Origin: Tilletia caries
Taxonomy: Eukaryota; Basidiomycota; Exobasidiomycetes; Tilletiales; Tilletiaceae
Length of the DNA stretch: 64,000 nt
Reading direction: 5' to 3'
NCBI GenBank assembly: GCA_032718865.1
Contig: JALUTQ010000005.1
Location: forward strand, 558,001 to 622,000
Positions 45,086-57,103 of the stretch are shown here, piece after piece. Within the stretch, counting starts at the first letter, position 1. Each line of letters opens with the position of its first letter. Below the pieces are notes generated by a model. That model searched no databases and was not told where the DNA came from. It saw only the letters and a list, made by a program, of their open reading frames with translations. A program made the position numbers and the translations under genes.

Positions 45086-47997
45086 TCAATTGGATGCCCG
45101 ACGACGTTGCAGGCTGTACCGCGCCAGCAACTCGTCATCGTCCACAGCAGCAGTATCGCCACTGTCGCTCAAAGGCGCAGGGCTCCCGAACAGCGGATCA
45201 AATCCAGATGTCGCCTTCGGGAATGCGATCACGTCCCGGATCGACTTGGACTTGGTGAGGATGGCCATCAGACGGTCGAACCCTGCCAATGCACAAGATA
45301 GAACAGATTGAGTTCAGACACGACAGAGGATGGGCCACGCCTGGCTGGTCTCTCATGCAAAGTGGTGGAAGTGGATGAAGCTCACCTAAGGCGATGCCCC
45401 CGTGCGGCGGAGCTCCACTCTTCAGAGCGTCCAACAAGTGTCCGAAGCGTGATACTTCGTCGTCCGTCAACTGACCGAACAGGAGATCACAGCACTGTCA
45501 ACTTTGACCTCGTATACCGTTAAAGCGAGAGAAAAGATCAAACGGACCTGGAGAACCTGCCGCAGAATCCTTTCTTGAAGCTCGGCATCGTGGATCCTCA
45601 CGCTGCCCCCACCGATCTCTTGTCCGTCCAGCACGAGATCGTAATGCTGTCCTCGAATCGCTCCTAAGATCTGCTTCTGGTCTGTAACAGATGTCCGTCC
45701 AGCGCCTACCGATGAAGTTTTCATGACGTCGAGCAAATGGGGCAAGTCCTCTGCCATGGGCGCCGTGAAGGGATGATGCGAGCTACTCCACCGACCTCGT
45801 GAGAGCTCGTCCTTGTCCTCGTCAGCGAGCGTGAATAGTGGGAACTCGGTGACCCACAAGAAATGAGGCTTAGTGGAAAGCGCGAGTAGACCTGCCGAAG
45901 GGGAGCATGTAAGCAGACTGTCTGTTGAGGTGCGCAGCTACGATCAGAGGGCAGGAAACAATTGCGACTCACCCCGTCCATCTAATGCTGCACTTAATCG
46001 CAAGCGCAGGTCACCCAACAAGGTACTTCCGCCTTCGGCCGGAGTCGACCTCGCAGACACAAAGAGCTGGGCAGGTCCTTCCTCGCCACACCTTTGCAAG
46101 GTGTCCGCTACCTTAGATGCCAGATGTTCCACATCCACGCCAGAAGCCTCCAAATCCTGGATCTGAGAAATGTAGTCCGCCATATGTCTGCTCTTCTTCA
46201 GCAGGAGCGCTGAGGCTTCGTGGGACGAGCCGAGGTTTACTTTGAAACGTTCGATCTGTGGAAATCATTGGGAGTCCGCTCTGAGTCTGAGGTGCCAAAT
46301 TTTGATGATGGTATGACTTTCAGTGGCGACGAGCTTACAGGAGTGCGTTTTCCGTCTTTGCCAACGAGGAGAGCCTCCAGTTCCTTGTTCGATAACAATT
46401 GTTCACCGGGCTTGGGCGCGTATACCAACACTTCGACAGTTGTTGGCGGCCTCGAGTCTGTGACATCTGCCTCGTCATCGGCAGGCCGAATCGCGGAGCC
46501 AATGTCTGCAATCTGTGGATCGAGGGAAGAACGAAGCATGAGGGGGCAGAATACTGACAAGAGCACGGATGGAATACTCACTTCCAATCCGAAGCGAAGA
46601 TCGGGCTTGTCTGAACCGTACTGTGGGAAAGCGGAAGGATGTTGATTCAGGCGAAGGTCGTGGAATCTTAGGAGTAGAGAATCACGTACCTTAGACATGG
46701 CTTCGGCATATGTCATGACAGGGAACGAATCTTCTGGCAGCGCAGCCTGCTGGGCTGCCTGCCATATTCGGCGAACAAGACCTTCTGTCACCTCCCTGAC
46801 CTCTGAACCACCCATCCTCCACTGAGAACTGGAGCCAAATTCAGAGGCGTTGTTGCTATCACCAGCCATACCTCCGCTCACGAAGGCCATCTCCACATCT
46901 ATCTGCGTGAACTCGGGCTGCCGATCTTTGCGGCCATCTTCGTCTCGGAAACAGCGTGCAAACTGGAAGTAGCGGTCGATAGCACCTGATGCCATCAGTA
47001 GCTGTTTCGGTTGCTGGGGCGATTGTTGAAGGGCGTAGAAGTGAGGGAGTGATGAGTCGGAAGTGCTTCCTGAAGGCGAAGATCTCAGTCGGGTCGGGAC
47101 GAGGTATTCTCTCGCTCCCTCTGGTGTGGACCGGAGAAGGACGGGAGTCTCAACCTCGGTGAAGCCTGTGCGACCGATACAGACGTTCAGAAGATGGCTT
47201 GAGGAGAGTATGATATTCAGATATGAACCAGCTCACCGTTTTCGATGAAAAAACACCTTGCTTGATGCGTCACTGCGGAACGTAATCTGAGGTTCTGTGA
47301 CAAGGTGGGCCTGCGTAGGTCCAGGTATCGATGACGAGCGCGAAGGTCATCATTCGGCTGATGGAGAGCAAGGTTCAGTCACATATCAAAGTCCGTCCGT
47401 TACCCTGTATGACATACCAAATTACGTTCATCCGAGGGCAGGAATGGCAAATCTGCACGAGCAGGGTTGAGGAGCTTGAAAGAGGAGAGTTCTACCTCGA
47501 CGCTTCCCGTCTGCATGCCAGGATTGTGCATCTCCTGCGGTCTCTTACGGACGATTCCATCGATGATGATCACGCTTTCGGTCGGCAGCGAGGCCAGCTC
47601 GTCTCCGAGCGAGTTTGAGGGACTCTTGTCATCCGCCGTGGTTGAGGTCTGCGAGGCCGCTGTTCTGGAAACGACCTGGACTGTGCCTGTAGAGTCACGT
47701 AGCGGGTGGAAGGAAAGCGTCTTGGATACGCGACTGTAGAGAAAGTATCAAGTGGAAGATTCAGTCTGGCTCTCAGCACGATTTCTAACTAAATGCCACA
47801 GAGACTGACCGTGCGGGTAGGATCCAGCCTGCGATTCGAACCTGTTCGCCGTCATGCTTCTCACTCAATTCGCCACATGAATGACTCCGAGGTGGCAGGT
47901 ATCCTTCGATCCCCAAGAAAAGCGGACGGAGGAGAACTTGCCTCAGTATGTATGCTATACCTTCTTTACAAAGAGCTGAGGATGGACTTACCTGCAT
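45086..47997 (-). CDS. MSD1: Mitochondrial aspartyl-tRNA synthetase
   Basis: Ten exons, complement(47810-47997, 47418-47733, 47237-47357, 46690-47165, 46582-46620, 46339-46512, 45973-46255, 45548-45891, 45386-45470, 45086-45282), 740 aa. It charges tRNA-Asp with Asp in the mitochondrion. Features of the bacterial-type enzyme: [17 protein letters not shown] and [11 protein letters not shown] (anticodon-binding OB fold), RYLDLRRP, motif 1 region [20 protein letters not shown], motif 2 region [13 protein letters not shown] and [22 protein letters not shown], a GAD-like insertion, [21 protein letters not shown], and motif 3 ([14 protein letters not shown]). N-terminal residues [13 protein letters not shown] to [11 protein letters not shown] give a basic, possible targeting sequence; the start at 47997 is the first ATG after an in-frame stop. 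All phases close. Confidence 0.92.
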
Positions 47998-48657
47998 GGG
48001 CCATGAGCGAAAAGAGGTTTCGAGCGGGAATTAACACAGCGCTGCAACCCGATCCACCTGGAGCCGCGGCATGACCGACAGGCGCAGCGTGCCCGCGCAG
48101 AGCAAGGCGCCCACACCACATGACAAGGGAACGAAGTGTATATGTTGAGCCAGTACCCAGTTAGCCACCGACGAGAAGGTCAGCCGTCTGGAAGGTATAT
48201 AAAGGTCGCCATGTGGCTGCTGTGTCTCGGCCGAGACGGGCCCTGGAGCGGTCGGCTCCAAAGCTTGCCCAGCGTCAAATTATTAGCTCATTTGTTCAGC
48301 TGAGCTCTCGCGCCTTGCTGGCGGGTGCATGCGTTGCTGCATTTATCGTTCCACGGGCCACAGGCACAGCCCTGTTCGACCTTGGCACTACCAGTACATG
48401 CGAACGGAGACGGCCTCGACGAACCCAACGAGGACACCGAATACCAAGCGAGCAGCAGCAGCAGCAGAAGCAGCAATAGGGAGGAAGCGGATCAGCACCT
48501 CCGTCTCATCTTTCCGGACGACACCCGTCACCCGCCCCATTCCGAGTTGACCTCGAGGGCTCAGATCGATAAACAAAGCTCAGGAGTCAGGCAGCATCAG
48601 CCACCTTGTCACCCTTTCCCTCACCGCCAAGCTCAACACGCTCCTCTCCAAACGACG
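47998..48657. other. Divergent promoter region
   Basis: 660 bp between AspRS (minus) and TVP38-like (plus). TATATAAA at 48196-48203 on the plus strand, 455 bp from the ATG at 48658; a CAG repeat near 48453-48475. No gene. Confidence 0.4.
48196..48203 (+). promoter_or_regulatory. Possible TATA box of the TVP38-like gene
   Basis: TATATAAA in GGTATATAAAGGTCG. Far from the ATG, so it implies a long or spliced leader. Confidence 0.3.
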
Positions 48658-50999
48658 ATGGCGAACCCGTACTATCCGCCCCGAGCAAGTCACTTCGGTG
48701 GACCTGCGATGCGATACGATGGCTCCCAGCAGCCGGACCACTATCAAAACCCGTACTCGCGCCAGCAGGAGGAGAACGCACAAAGCCAGAATGCGCGCCG
48801 CCAGTCGTATGGTCAACAAAATCAATATCAGCATCAGCAAGGCAATGGCGGAGCGGGCGGGTACTACGATCCGTACGCATCAGCAGCACCAGCAGCAGCC
48901 GACCCCAACTTCTCAAGAGTCTCCCTTTCAGATCGGGCGCCCCTCGCACCGCCAAATCCAGGCTTCGCCAGTCGAGCAAATGGGAACGCACCAATGGGCT
49001 ATCCGCAACGACCGGACTCACCCGGCATATATCCCGATCGCGCACCGAACTGGGAGAAGTTGACTCCGGCTCAGGTCAAGATTGCAAAGACGTTCCCCAA
49101 GGATCTTGATGAGGAACCCAAGAGCATGCTGCAGAGCTCGATGGACACTTTGAGGCGGTGGAGGGATTTCATCAAGTGGAAGTACTGGTATTAGTGAGTC
49201 TCCACCTTTCTTTACCAGCGTGGGAGTGTTATCAGCGTCTCTCTCGCTCGCCAGTACTCTGACACGCTTCCTTGCGACCTTTCTTCACCACAGCTACCTC
49301 GTCGTCCTCATCATCGTCGCCCTTACCGTCCTCATGACACTCTTTCACCGACAGATCATCGATTGGCTTACCCCTTTCTCGAAGAAAGTCAAGAGCGTGT
49401 CGTGGGGATGGGTCATCCCCGTCATTATCTTCGTGGTGATCTCCTTCCCGCCACTCTTCGGACATGAAATTCTCGCCATCCTGTGCGGTGTTGTGTGAGT
49501 CTGGTATGCGGGGAGCGTCGATGCCTTAGTGCTGCTCCTATCCCGCATTTTGCTGACAAGCCCTCACAATGTGCATTTAACAGTTATGGGCTGTGGATTG
49601 GATTCGCCGTCGTCTGTTTGGGAACCTTGCTGGGCGAAATCGCCAATTTCTATGGTGCGTTTTTGCTACCGTGCGTCGAAGTCGAGAAAACCGCGCACTG
49701 ACCCCGCTCCCTCTTCTACTTCCCCCGCATTTACAGCATTCAAAACGTTCCTATCAAAGCATGCAGAGAAGTACGAGCGCAAGAACATCAGCTACGGTTG
49801 CATGGCACACATTGTCCGCGAAGGTGGATTCAAGGTCATTCTTCTTGCCCGACTGTCGGCCATACCCGGCCACTTTACCACAGCTGTCTTTGCTACCGTC
49901 GGCATGAGCATATGGATGTTCACCTTGGCGGCCGTCTTGTCGCTGCCCAAACAGCTCTCCATTGTCTATCTCGGTGTCGCGATTGAGCAGAGCGTCGGCG
50001 GTACAGAGAGCACTTCGAGCCAGATTGTGAAGTATGTCGTGCTTCTGCTCAGTTTGGTCATCACTGTCTGGGCCGCGCACTGTGAGTCAAGGCACCGCAT
50101 TTTCCACAAAGCTTTCTGAATGCTGACGCGTGTATCCCTCGCAGACCTTTACGCTCAAATGGAAAAAGCGCGGCCCCAGGTTCAGCAGACCTTGCGCGCA
50201 AAAAGGTTCACCCTGCTTTCCGAAGCTCGCAAAACGGATACCGCGTTGACCAACACGGATGACTACGACCGACCTCCCACTGCCAGTTCTGGAGAGCCTG
50301 GAGAGCGGACGAAGTTGTCCGAGGGCGGTGACCAACCACGCTGGAACCGGTGGTCCCAATCTCATAATCGCCCTCGCAATGACGAGGCGGAGATGCAACA
50401 ATTGCCTTACAACCACAACACGGCTACAAGCACGAGTCGACTGATGCCCAATGCTGAGCCTCTCTCTCGCCTTGACAGTCGCGTCAGCGATGTGACTGCC
50501 GATGGAGGACCTGACATGGGTAACCCGGCCACTATGGCAGGAAGCACTGCGAATTTGAACTACGGGAACGCCTCTCAAGAGCATTTCGGTGCGCAGCAAC
50601 AGCAGTATCCAGTAAATCAACGGGCTCAACACACTGCTCCGCCACAACTTCGGGTAAATCCTCAAGCACGTGCACCCATGGATGACCAGTCGGCCCAGAG
50701 CCCGACTGATATGCTCTTGCCCGCGAGCAGTCCAAAGCGTGCCTCGCGTTACCAATACCAATCCAACATTGGATCCATCTACTCGCTTCAGCCATCGGGG
50801 GATGATGGGACCACTCCGTCTCCCACGCGTGGGCTGGATCAACGAGGCGGCGGTGGTGCGATGGAGCATGATGGTGCGGGTTTGCCGGGCTACACATCGA
50901 TGCCTCCACGTATTGAGGAGGAGAATTTGGCGGATGCACGGTCGCAGCAACCGTACAGCAACTATCGATCTCAGCCATCATACCAACAGCAGCAGCAAG

Positions 51000-51033
<34 letters not shown>

Positions 51034-51295
51034 AGAACAACAACAGCGACAACAGCAGTACCAACAACAACAACAGCAACAACGGCACTACCAACAACAA
51101 CAACAACAACAACAACATCACCACCACCAACAGCAACAGCAACAGCAACCAGAGGCACCTTCATATCAGGCAGGGAATGCCGGCGCGTATCAACAACCTG
51201 GCGCAGGTTCCAACGCTTGGCAATCTCCTCCAATTGTGATGCAGCATGATCTGGGCGAGCGGCGGTGGGCCGAAACGTCGCCACAGGCGTACTAA
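48658..51295 (+). CDS. TVP38: TVP38/TMEM64-family membrane protein with polyglutamine tail
   Basis: Five exons, 48658-49193, 49294-49494, 49584-49654, 49737-50081, 50145-51295; 767 aa. Residues 1-150 are disordered and Tyr/Gln-rich. The membrane core (about 178-385) matches the VTT/DedA-like fold of Tvp38 and TMEM64: VVLIIVALTVLMTLFHRQII, FPPLFGHEILAILCGVVYGLW, GTLLGEIANFYAFKTF, the hallmark HIVREGGFKVILLARLSAIP, and LPKQLSIVYLGVAIEQ. Yeast Tvp38 localises to late-Golgi vesicles; VTT proteins are linked to lipid scrambling. The last 380 residues are a cytosolic polar tail that includes a Gln-rich tract at about 663-720 made of mixed CAG and CAA. The tail is far longer than in yeast Tvp38 (337 aa total). 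The domain call is firm; the tail is lineage-specific. Confidence 0.88.
50983..51150 (+). repeat. CAG/CAA polyglutamine tract
   Basis: About 56 codons, mostly Gln with a few His, Arg, Tyr and Glu, inside the last exon of the TVP38-like gene. Mixed codons indicate an older, stabilised tract. Confidence 0.9.
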
Positions 51296-51733
51296 GCGGT
51301 AGCTTCAATTTCCGATCATCTTCAATCCGAAGCCCGGCCCGAGTGCAGTGACGAATCCCGCGTCTGGAACGCGGCTACGTTCTCACCCCCTTCGAAGGAG
51401 CTTCTCTTCGCTCCCTCATCCATTCTTTTCTCGACTTGTCCATACTTTCTTTTGCCTCGAACAGGCTCGACCGATTTTTGTGCAGCTAGCGGTCTTCACT
51501 GGACAATCCCGACCGTATTCTGTCTCTGCGTTCTTCTCTGATTCTTGCTCCACCGTCTGCGCGGTTCTTTCCTCTCTTTGCATGGACTGGTGAACCACAT
51601 TCTTTTATTTGCCGCCCTGTCGCTCCTTAGTTCCCTTCTTGTCATCCCTTTTCAGAATGCTGTGGTCCCAAACGGCCAAACTCGTAGATCAAGCTACATT
51701 TAACATTCCTTGTGCAAATAATCAGTTGCTGCC
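51296..51733. other. Convergent 3' region
   Basis: 438 bp between the converging TVP38-like and SDR genes, T-rich. No gene. Confidence 0.45.
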
Positions 51734-52761
51734 TCACCAAGGAATATCCTTGCCTGCCCAGTCCCGGAAAACGCCATTGTCGCCCTTCTCCAAGCCTTGG
51801 ATGACCCGCATGAGATGCTCAGCCGACTCCCACGTCTCGAACTCGCCGTTTCCCTTCTCTTGCTTGCCGTTCCCACCGGGCCCGCCTGTGAAGGCCTTGG
51901 AGAGCTCGCTGCGGACGGTGCCCGGGTGCAAGGCACAGGCGAGGGCAGGCCGGTTGCGCATGACGAGTTCGTGCGCGAGGGTACGGGTGATCTGGTTGAG
52001 AGCCGCTTTGGAGGATCGGTAGCTGTACCAGCCTCCCCGGCCGTTATCGGCAATGCTGCCCACTCGAGCCGAGAGGGAGGCCAGGACGGAGGCGTGGTTG
52101 GGTAGCAGGCCTTTAGCAGGATCGTCTTCCGAGCTGGAGGCTTCGTCGAAGGAGCCGGGTTTGGCGGGGAGGAGATCTTGGAAGTGCTTGAACATGAGGA
52201 GGGGTGCGAAGGTGTTGACTCTTCAATTTGGGGGAAAGAAAAAGAGAGTGAGCTGATGCAGGGATTCTATGGATGTCAAGCGGTGAGAGGGACCTCACTG
52301 GAAGTGTTCGAGCATGCTCTGAGCGTCTATCTGAGTCAAGTTCTTCTCGGGACGCAACTGTGGGAAGGCGAAGCGTTCAGCCGATGGTTGCGGACACAAG
52401 GGCGCGACGGCCGTGAACTCACTACACCAGAGACGTTGAAGAGAAGCCTGAGCGAATCTTTGCCAAACTTCTTCTCCACCTCATCCTTGGCCGCTTTGAT
52501 ACTGTCCTCGGATTTGATGTCAACTTCTATCGTGGTAAGTCTTTGATCGCCGTCCTTGTTAATCGCATCGGAGAAATCCTGGGTGTTCTTGTGGAGCAAG
52601 GAGGTAGACGAGTCTGTGGACAGGATGGCCTCGCGTGCTGCAGATGGGTTCCGCGAGAGGGAGACGACGTGGAGAGAGGATCTGGCGAGGTAGGCTCGGG
52701 TCAGCGCGAGGCCGATGCCTTTGGAGGAACCTTGGATGACGGCGACGGAGGGAGGAGACAT
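51734..52761 (-). CDS. Short-chain dehydrogenase/reductase
   Basis: Three exons, complement(52423-52761, 52299-52357, 51734-52220), 294 aa. Classical SDR: cofactor motif QGSSKGIGLALTRAYL (about 10-25), the Asp-containing strand TIEVDIKSED, LFNVSGV (NAG-type position, here N-V-S-G), VNTFAPLLMFKHFQDL, SVLASLSARVGSI (catalytic Ser region) and YSYRSSKAALNQITRTLAHE with the Tyr-xxx-Lys pair. The C terminus, ALHPGTVRSELSKAF and FRDWAGKDIPW, resembles C-factor/CsgA-like cytosolic SDRs. Substrate unknown. The second intron ends in AAG, giving CA|A for Gln. Strong minus-strand TATA box 72 bp upstream. The acidic insertion SFDEASSSEDDPAKG is unusual. Confidence 0.88.
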
Positions 52762-52832
52762 GGCGGTAAACTTCTCAGTGGGTGTCAGAATGAATGGACG
52801 AGGAGAAGATGACACGGCAAAATAGAACCTGA

Positions 52833-52839
52833 TTATATA
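52833..52839 (-). promoter_or_regulatory. TATA box of the SDR gene
   Basis: TATATAA on the minus strand, 72-78 bp upstream of the ATG at 52761. Confidence 0.5.
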
Positions 52840-53526
52840 CCCCTGCCGCCCCAACAGCTTTCGCAGCTGATCGCTGATCGTTGAGACGCGTCAGAGAGGA
52901 TGTTGAGGATGTTGCTGACTATGGCTGAGCGCAGAGGCGCTGAGGTGAGCGCTGTGGGACGAGGTGGGAGGAGGTGGACCGTGGACCCGTTTGGCCAAAC
53001 CAGGTACGTCATGATCCTCAGTAAAAACGTATCCGCTGTGTATCCGCGGCTGAGGCAGCGAACCCGCTGCAGACCCGCTGACCCCCGAAATGAAAGTTTT
53101 GACAGTTTTGACTTCTCAAACTACCCGCTGCATATCCGCGGCGAACCCGCTCTTGAACGAAAGACGTCAAGTTCACCTCCCAGAGCAACAATTTCTTGCA
53201 AGATCACATTCTCACCACCCGCGGCAAACACGCTGCGCACTCGCCGCCATCGACGTTGCGACACTTGGCCGATTCGGCCTCCTCGCATCCCCTCGCCATA
53301 AGCTGGAAGTCCGCCCGACCACCACACCACGATCGTTCATTCCCGAATCCCGGCAGACGGCAACTGGGACCGCTCTCTCGGCTCCTCCCCCCTTCTCTTC
53401 TCCTGGCTCCCCCAAGGAGACCATCAAGACACACACGCGCGCGCTCCTCGTCGAAAGCGTGAGTGTCATGCGCATCATTCTCATGATACTGCGCGTGTCG
53501 GCTGATCTCATCTTCGTTATTTGCAG

Positions 53527-53649
53527 GGCAACATCAACCTCCTCCGCGAGCGCGCATTCCTACGCATGCAGGAGTGCAAATACACAGCGCTCGTCGACCC
53601 CCGCACCAAGTCCAAAGCGGAGCAGGAGGAAGCAAAGGCGAACGAGGTG
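53527..53649 (+). pseudogene. Exon-like fragment of unknown origin in the TIR element
   Basis: A 123-bp open exon bounded by good splice sites (TTTGCAG before it, GTACGT after), exactly 41 codons, reading GNINLLRERAFLRMQECKYT and continuing with a charged helix (KSKAEQEEAKANEV). The preceding exon-like stretch ends at 53458 (LLVES followed by GTGAGT). A possible third piece, DIEQAREDLNKK ending near 53788 at GTGAGC, follows, but its acceptor is unclear. The composition is that of a coiled coil. No family recognised; likely captured host coding sequence rather than a native gene, because nothing before or after completes a protein. Confidence 0.45.
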
Positions 53650-53848
53650 GTACGTCTCTATATTTCCCCCACGCGTGCTTGTTCGGGGCCTTTGGTCTGA
53701 CGCTTGCTTCCCCTCTCTTCTCCCTTGTCAATTCGGCGGGAGACCGGGAGGGACATCGAGCAAGCGCGCGAAGACCTCAACAAGAAGGGTGAGCCTTAAT
53801 CGTGGGTACATAAGCGCATACATGCGCAGAACACTCCCCCAAAGCTGA

Positions 53849-54058
<210 letters not shown>

Positions 54059-54963
54059 TGATACGAGGCTAACCGTTTCCGATCGTCGATCCTTACAGTC
54101 TGTGAGATGGTCAGGCTGCCTCCTGCCCGAGCCAAAGTTTCAAGAGCATCGGTATATACGTACCATTGCTCCCGTTCTCTGTCCTTACTTACTGACCCGC
54201 CTTCATGTGTTCGCTCCCCTCATCTCCAGATGCTCGCTCTTCGCTCTTGCCTCTCTAATCTCTGAGCAGCGTTTCGAGATCCCTCGCTGACAACTTATAC
54301 GTACTGACCTTCTGAGAAACTGAGTACTGACTGTTGTACTGCCCGCTGACGTTTACACCCTCATCTATCAGCGTTCCTCTGGTTGTTGACGCCCTCATCC
54401 CTCTTGCAGCGCAGTAAACGCGGCCAGCAACGTCCATTCTTTCTTCAGTCTTCTATCTTCTCCTGGTGAGTTTCTCATCCTCTCGATCTTTCTTTGCAAG
54501 AGCTTTTCACACAGCTCCCACCTCCTTAACTCCTTAGTCCTTACAGTGTCTACTTGTTGTGAGTCGTCGCGGCTACATGCGTGCACCTCATCTGATTTTC
54601 TCTTCGTTACAGCTGTCAGCTCAGGCGACGAAGCGATGTGTGGGGGTATGGCGTATGCAGCAGGGTAGGGAGGAGGTCTGGGGGAGAGGTGAACGTGTAT
54701 TAGCAACGGGTTAGGCGCGGGTGAGGCGCGGATGCAGCGCGGGTCAATAGAACATCTTTGTCTGTCGATTTACCGCGTGTTAGCCGTGAGATAGCAGCGG
54801 GTTAGGAGCGGGCGACCCGCTGTACATCGCGGATTCTGTGTCCAAGCGGAATCACAGCGGGTGACCCGCTGCTGACCCGCTGGGGATGCGAGTCTCATCC
54901 GCTCCAAAGTCACCGCGGATTAGCAGCGGATACACGGCGGGTTCGTTTTTACTGAGGCATGAT

Positions 54964-55649
54964 CATGATCATTCGGAAGTGAGACTACCGCAACAAACAA
55001 ACAAAGGGAAACAAACAAACGAGGAGGAAACAAACAAACGAGGAACAAAGGGAACGCCGAACGATCCCAGCGCGACTGCAACGGACGCCCGTATCGCCCT
55101 CGTCATTTTTCCACGTGGCGGCGAAACTGGATCACGTGACCCCACTGTCCATTCAACCCCACTTCCAGCTCGGCGGGGGGGCTTTGCCCCCCGGAACCCC
55201 CCCAACCAAAAGGGCAACCTCTCCGTCTCCATTGCTGTCATGCTTAATCCTGTTCGCTACGCGCTAACTCTAACCCGCAGAAAAAAAAAAAAAAATGGTC
55301 AACACGATCCTAACTTAGAAACCAAGTCGATAAAAAGGGAAAAAAGAATGATAGCAAAAGGATTCTAACCGTGGACCTGCAGAATAGCAAGCCATATCAC
55401 TAACCGCACAGCTTTGAGGGAAAATTGATGCAGAGTTTGATTTGTGACGCACTATAAGCAATCCTTACACGATCGCGTGAAAAGATAGTAATCAAAGCGC
55501 GCCAAGGCGCGCTCAAACTCCGAATCGCCGGATCCACGTGGAAAATTGACGAGGGCGATACGGTCCTTGACTGCAACCCTTCGTCGCTTCGTCGAACATC
55601 GTCCTGGCATCGACAGTTGCGTTCCGGCCGCCGAACGAATGCTGCGAAA
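54964..55649. other. Repeat-rich intergenic region
   Basis: Holds three near-copies of an ACAAACAAACGAGG-type unit (54991-55050), a strong GC hairpin, GGGGGGGCTTTGCCCCCC (about 55175-55192), a 14-A run (55281-55294) and a minus-strand tRNA-like promoter arrangement (about 55357-55412). No protein gene. Confidence 0.5.
54991..55050. repeat. AACAAACAAACGAGG-type short tandem repeat
   Basis: Three imperfect copies of an AAACAAACAAAC plus GAGG or AAGGG unit in tandem, adjacent to the right end of the TIR element. Confidence 0.75.
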
Positions 55650-56804
55650 ATGTCAGAGGCAGATCCGCTGGACTTGTTTGAAGATGCGCTGCTGAGCATC
55701 TTTGATGAGCACATGCCAGCCGGAGGTGATCCCGGACAGCGCATCTCCTTCACTCACCCAGCCTTGCCAACCCCGAACGGATCGATCTCGTACAACATCC
55801 CTGATGTGCATGCTCGTTCGACCCATCTCTTTGCTCACCATCAATGGGACTCCGGTGTCCTTCTCGCGCGCATGATTGCAGAGAGCTCAAGCTCACTTTC
55901 CAACTCATGTTCGGACGAGGACCAGCAGGAGTACGGGTACCCCACGGCTGATGTTCGGGATCAGAGCGTGGTTGAGCTAGGAGCAGGGACTGGATTGCCA
56001 GGCCTAGTCGCAGGACTCATGGGAGCGGCTAGTGTATGTGCACCATGCTGAACGCAATTATACTGCTGCTACTGAACGCCTCTTCCTTTTCCTCTTTCGC
56101 AGGTGTTGATCACTGACTACGACGATCCACCGCTCATCGACACCATCAAATCCAATGTCGCTACAGTGTGCCCAAAGCACCAACAAATACGTGGTTTAGG
56201 CCTGACATGGGGAAATGATGAGCATTTGCAACGCGCGCTCAGGTGAGTTAGGCTTACACTTTTGATCTGTTAGCTTCACATTTGACCCTCTCGCCTTCTA
56301 TATTCCAGTGCATTTGACGATCAAGGCTGTCGATCCGGGTTTTCTCGAGTACTGGCAGCCGACACCTTGTGGGTGTCATCAGCTCATGGAGTCCTTCTTC
56401 AAACCATGAAGTTTCTCCTGAGCAAAACTTCGGATGCCCGTGTTCTCATGCTGGCCGGCTTTCACACCGGCCGGCCGGCCATTGCGCGGTGGTTCCAATT
56501 GGCTGCAGGCGAACTCAACGATACAACGGACGATGACGGCCGCACGGAAGATGCTCCCTCGACTGGCGTGCTGGTACCAGACTGGGAGGACGCCAGGTAC
56601 GGAGGCGTCTGGGAGCGTCGTATCGACGGGCAGACGCGGCCCTGGCAAGGCGTCCGTCCTCGCGCATGGACGAGGACAAGCCAGGAAGCAAGCGCGGCGG
56701 AACCTGCCAAGGAGGCTACAGAACACGATGAGGAAATGGGAGAGATCAGCGAACGATCGAAGTGGATTGTATGCGCCAGTCTTCGATGGAGCCACCTGCA
56801 ATAA
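55650..56804 (+). CDS. EFM7: EFM7/Nnt1-like protein N-methyltransferase
   Basis: Three exons, 55650-56033, 56103-56242, 56309-56804; 339 aa. METTL21-type seven-beta-strand methyltransferase. Visible motifs: LFEDALLSIFDEHMP near the N terminus, HHQWDSGVLLARMI (the W-xxG-xxLA entry helix), SAM motif I VVELGAGTGLPGLVAGLMGA, motif post-I LITDYDDPPLI, VLAADTLWVSSAHG, and LMLAGFHTGRPAIARWF, the HTGR signature characteristic of Efm7/Nnt1. Yeast Efm7 methylates the N-terminal Gly and adjacent Lys of elongation factor 1A. A disordered insertion of about 90 residues separates HTGR from the C-terminal strand (SKWIVCASLRW). The start at 55650 gives MSEADPLDLF; the in-frame upstream stretch has no conserved context. 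Confidence 0.87.
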
Positions 56805-57103
56805 CATCTCTGTGTGATGATCGATGATCACTCTTTTGGTCCGATCATTCATTGTGTTGATCTGGACGCGCTTCGCGTCGAGACGCGTCTTTTCTCATCT
56901 GGACGCGTCTCGCGTGTTTGCGGTGGTAAATTCATTCAATTGTTGTTCTCTCAATCGATCCCAACTCATGCTGGGGGAGCTTCCAGAAGACGTACCTCAT
57001 GATCAATACCTCAAGCTGAATCTTCCACCCAGAAGGACATCGTGCTTACCATCAACGATTCGCCCCGCTGGTAGAAACCAAGGCGCGCGTGCGCAGAGGA
57101 GTC

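Noticed and set aside
47820..47850. tRNA B-box-like GGTTCGAATCGCAGG on the minus strand
   Set aside because: It lies within the AspRS coding exon (EQVRIAGW) with no A box or foldable acceptor stem; a chance match.
53090..53848. 252-codon plus-strand frame starting MKVLTVLTSQTT in the TIR element
   Set aside because: It reads through splice sites and subterminal repeat sequence; only the bounded exon-like piece 53527-53649 looks like former coding sequence, not the whole frame.
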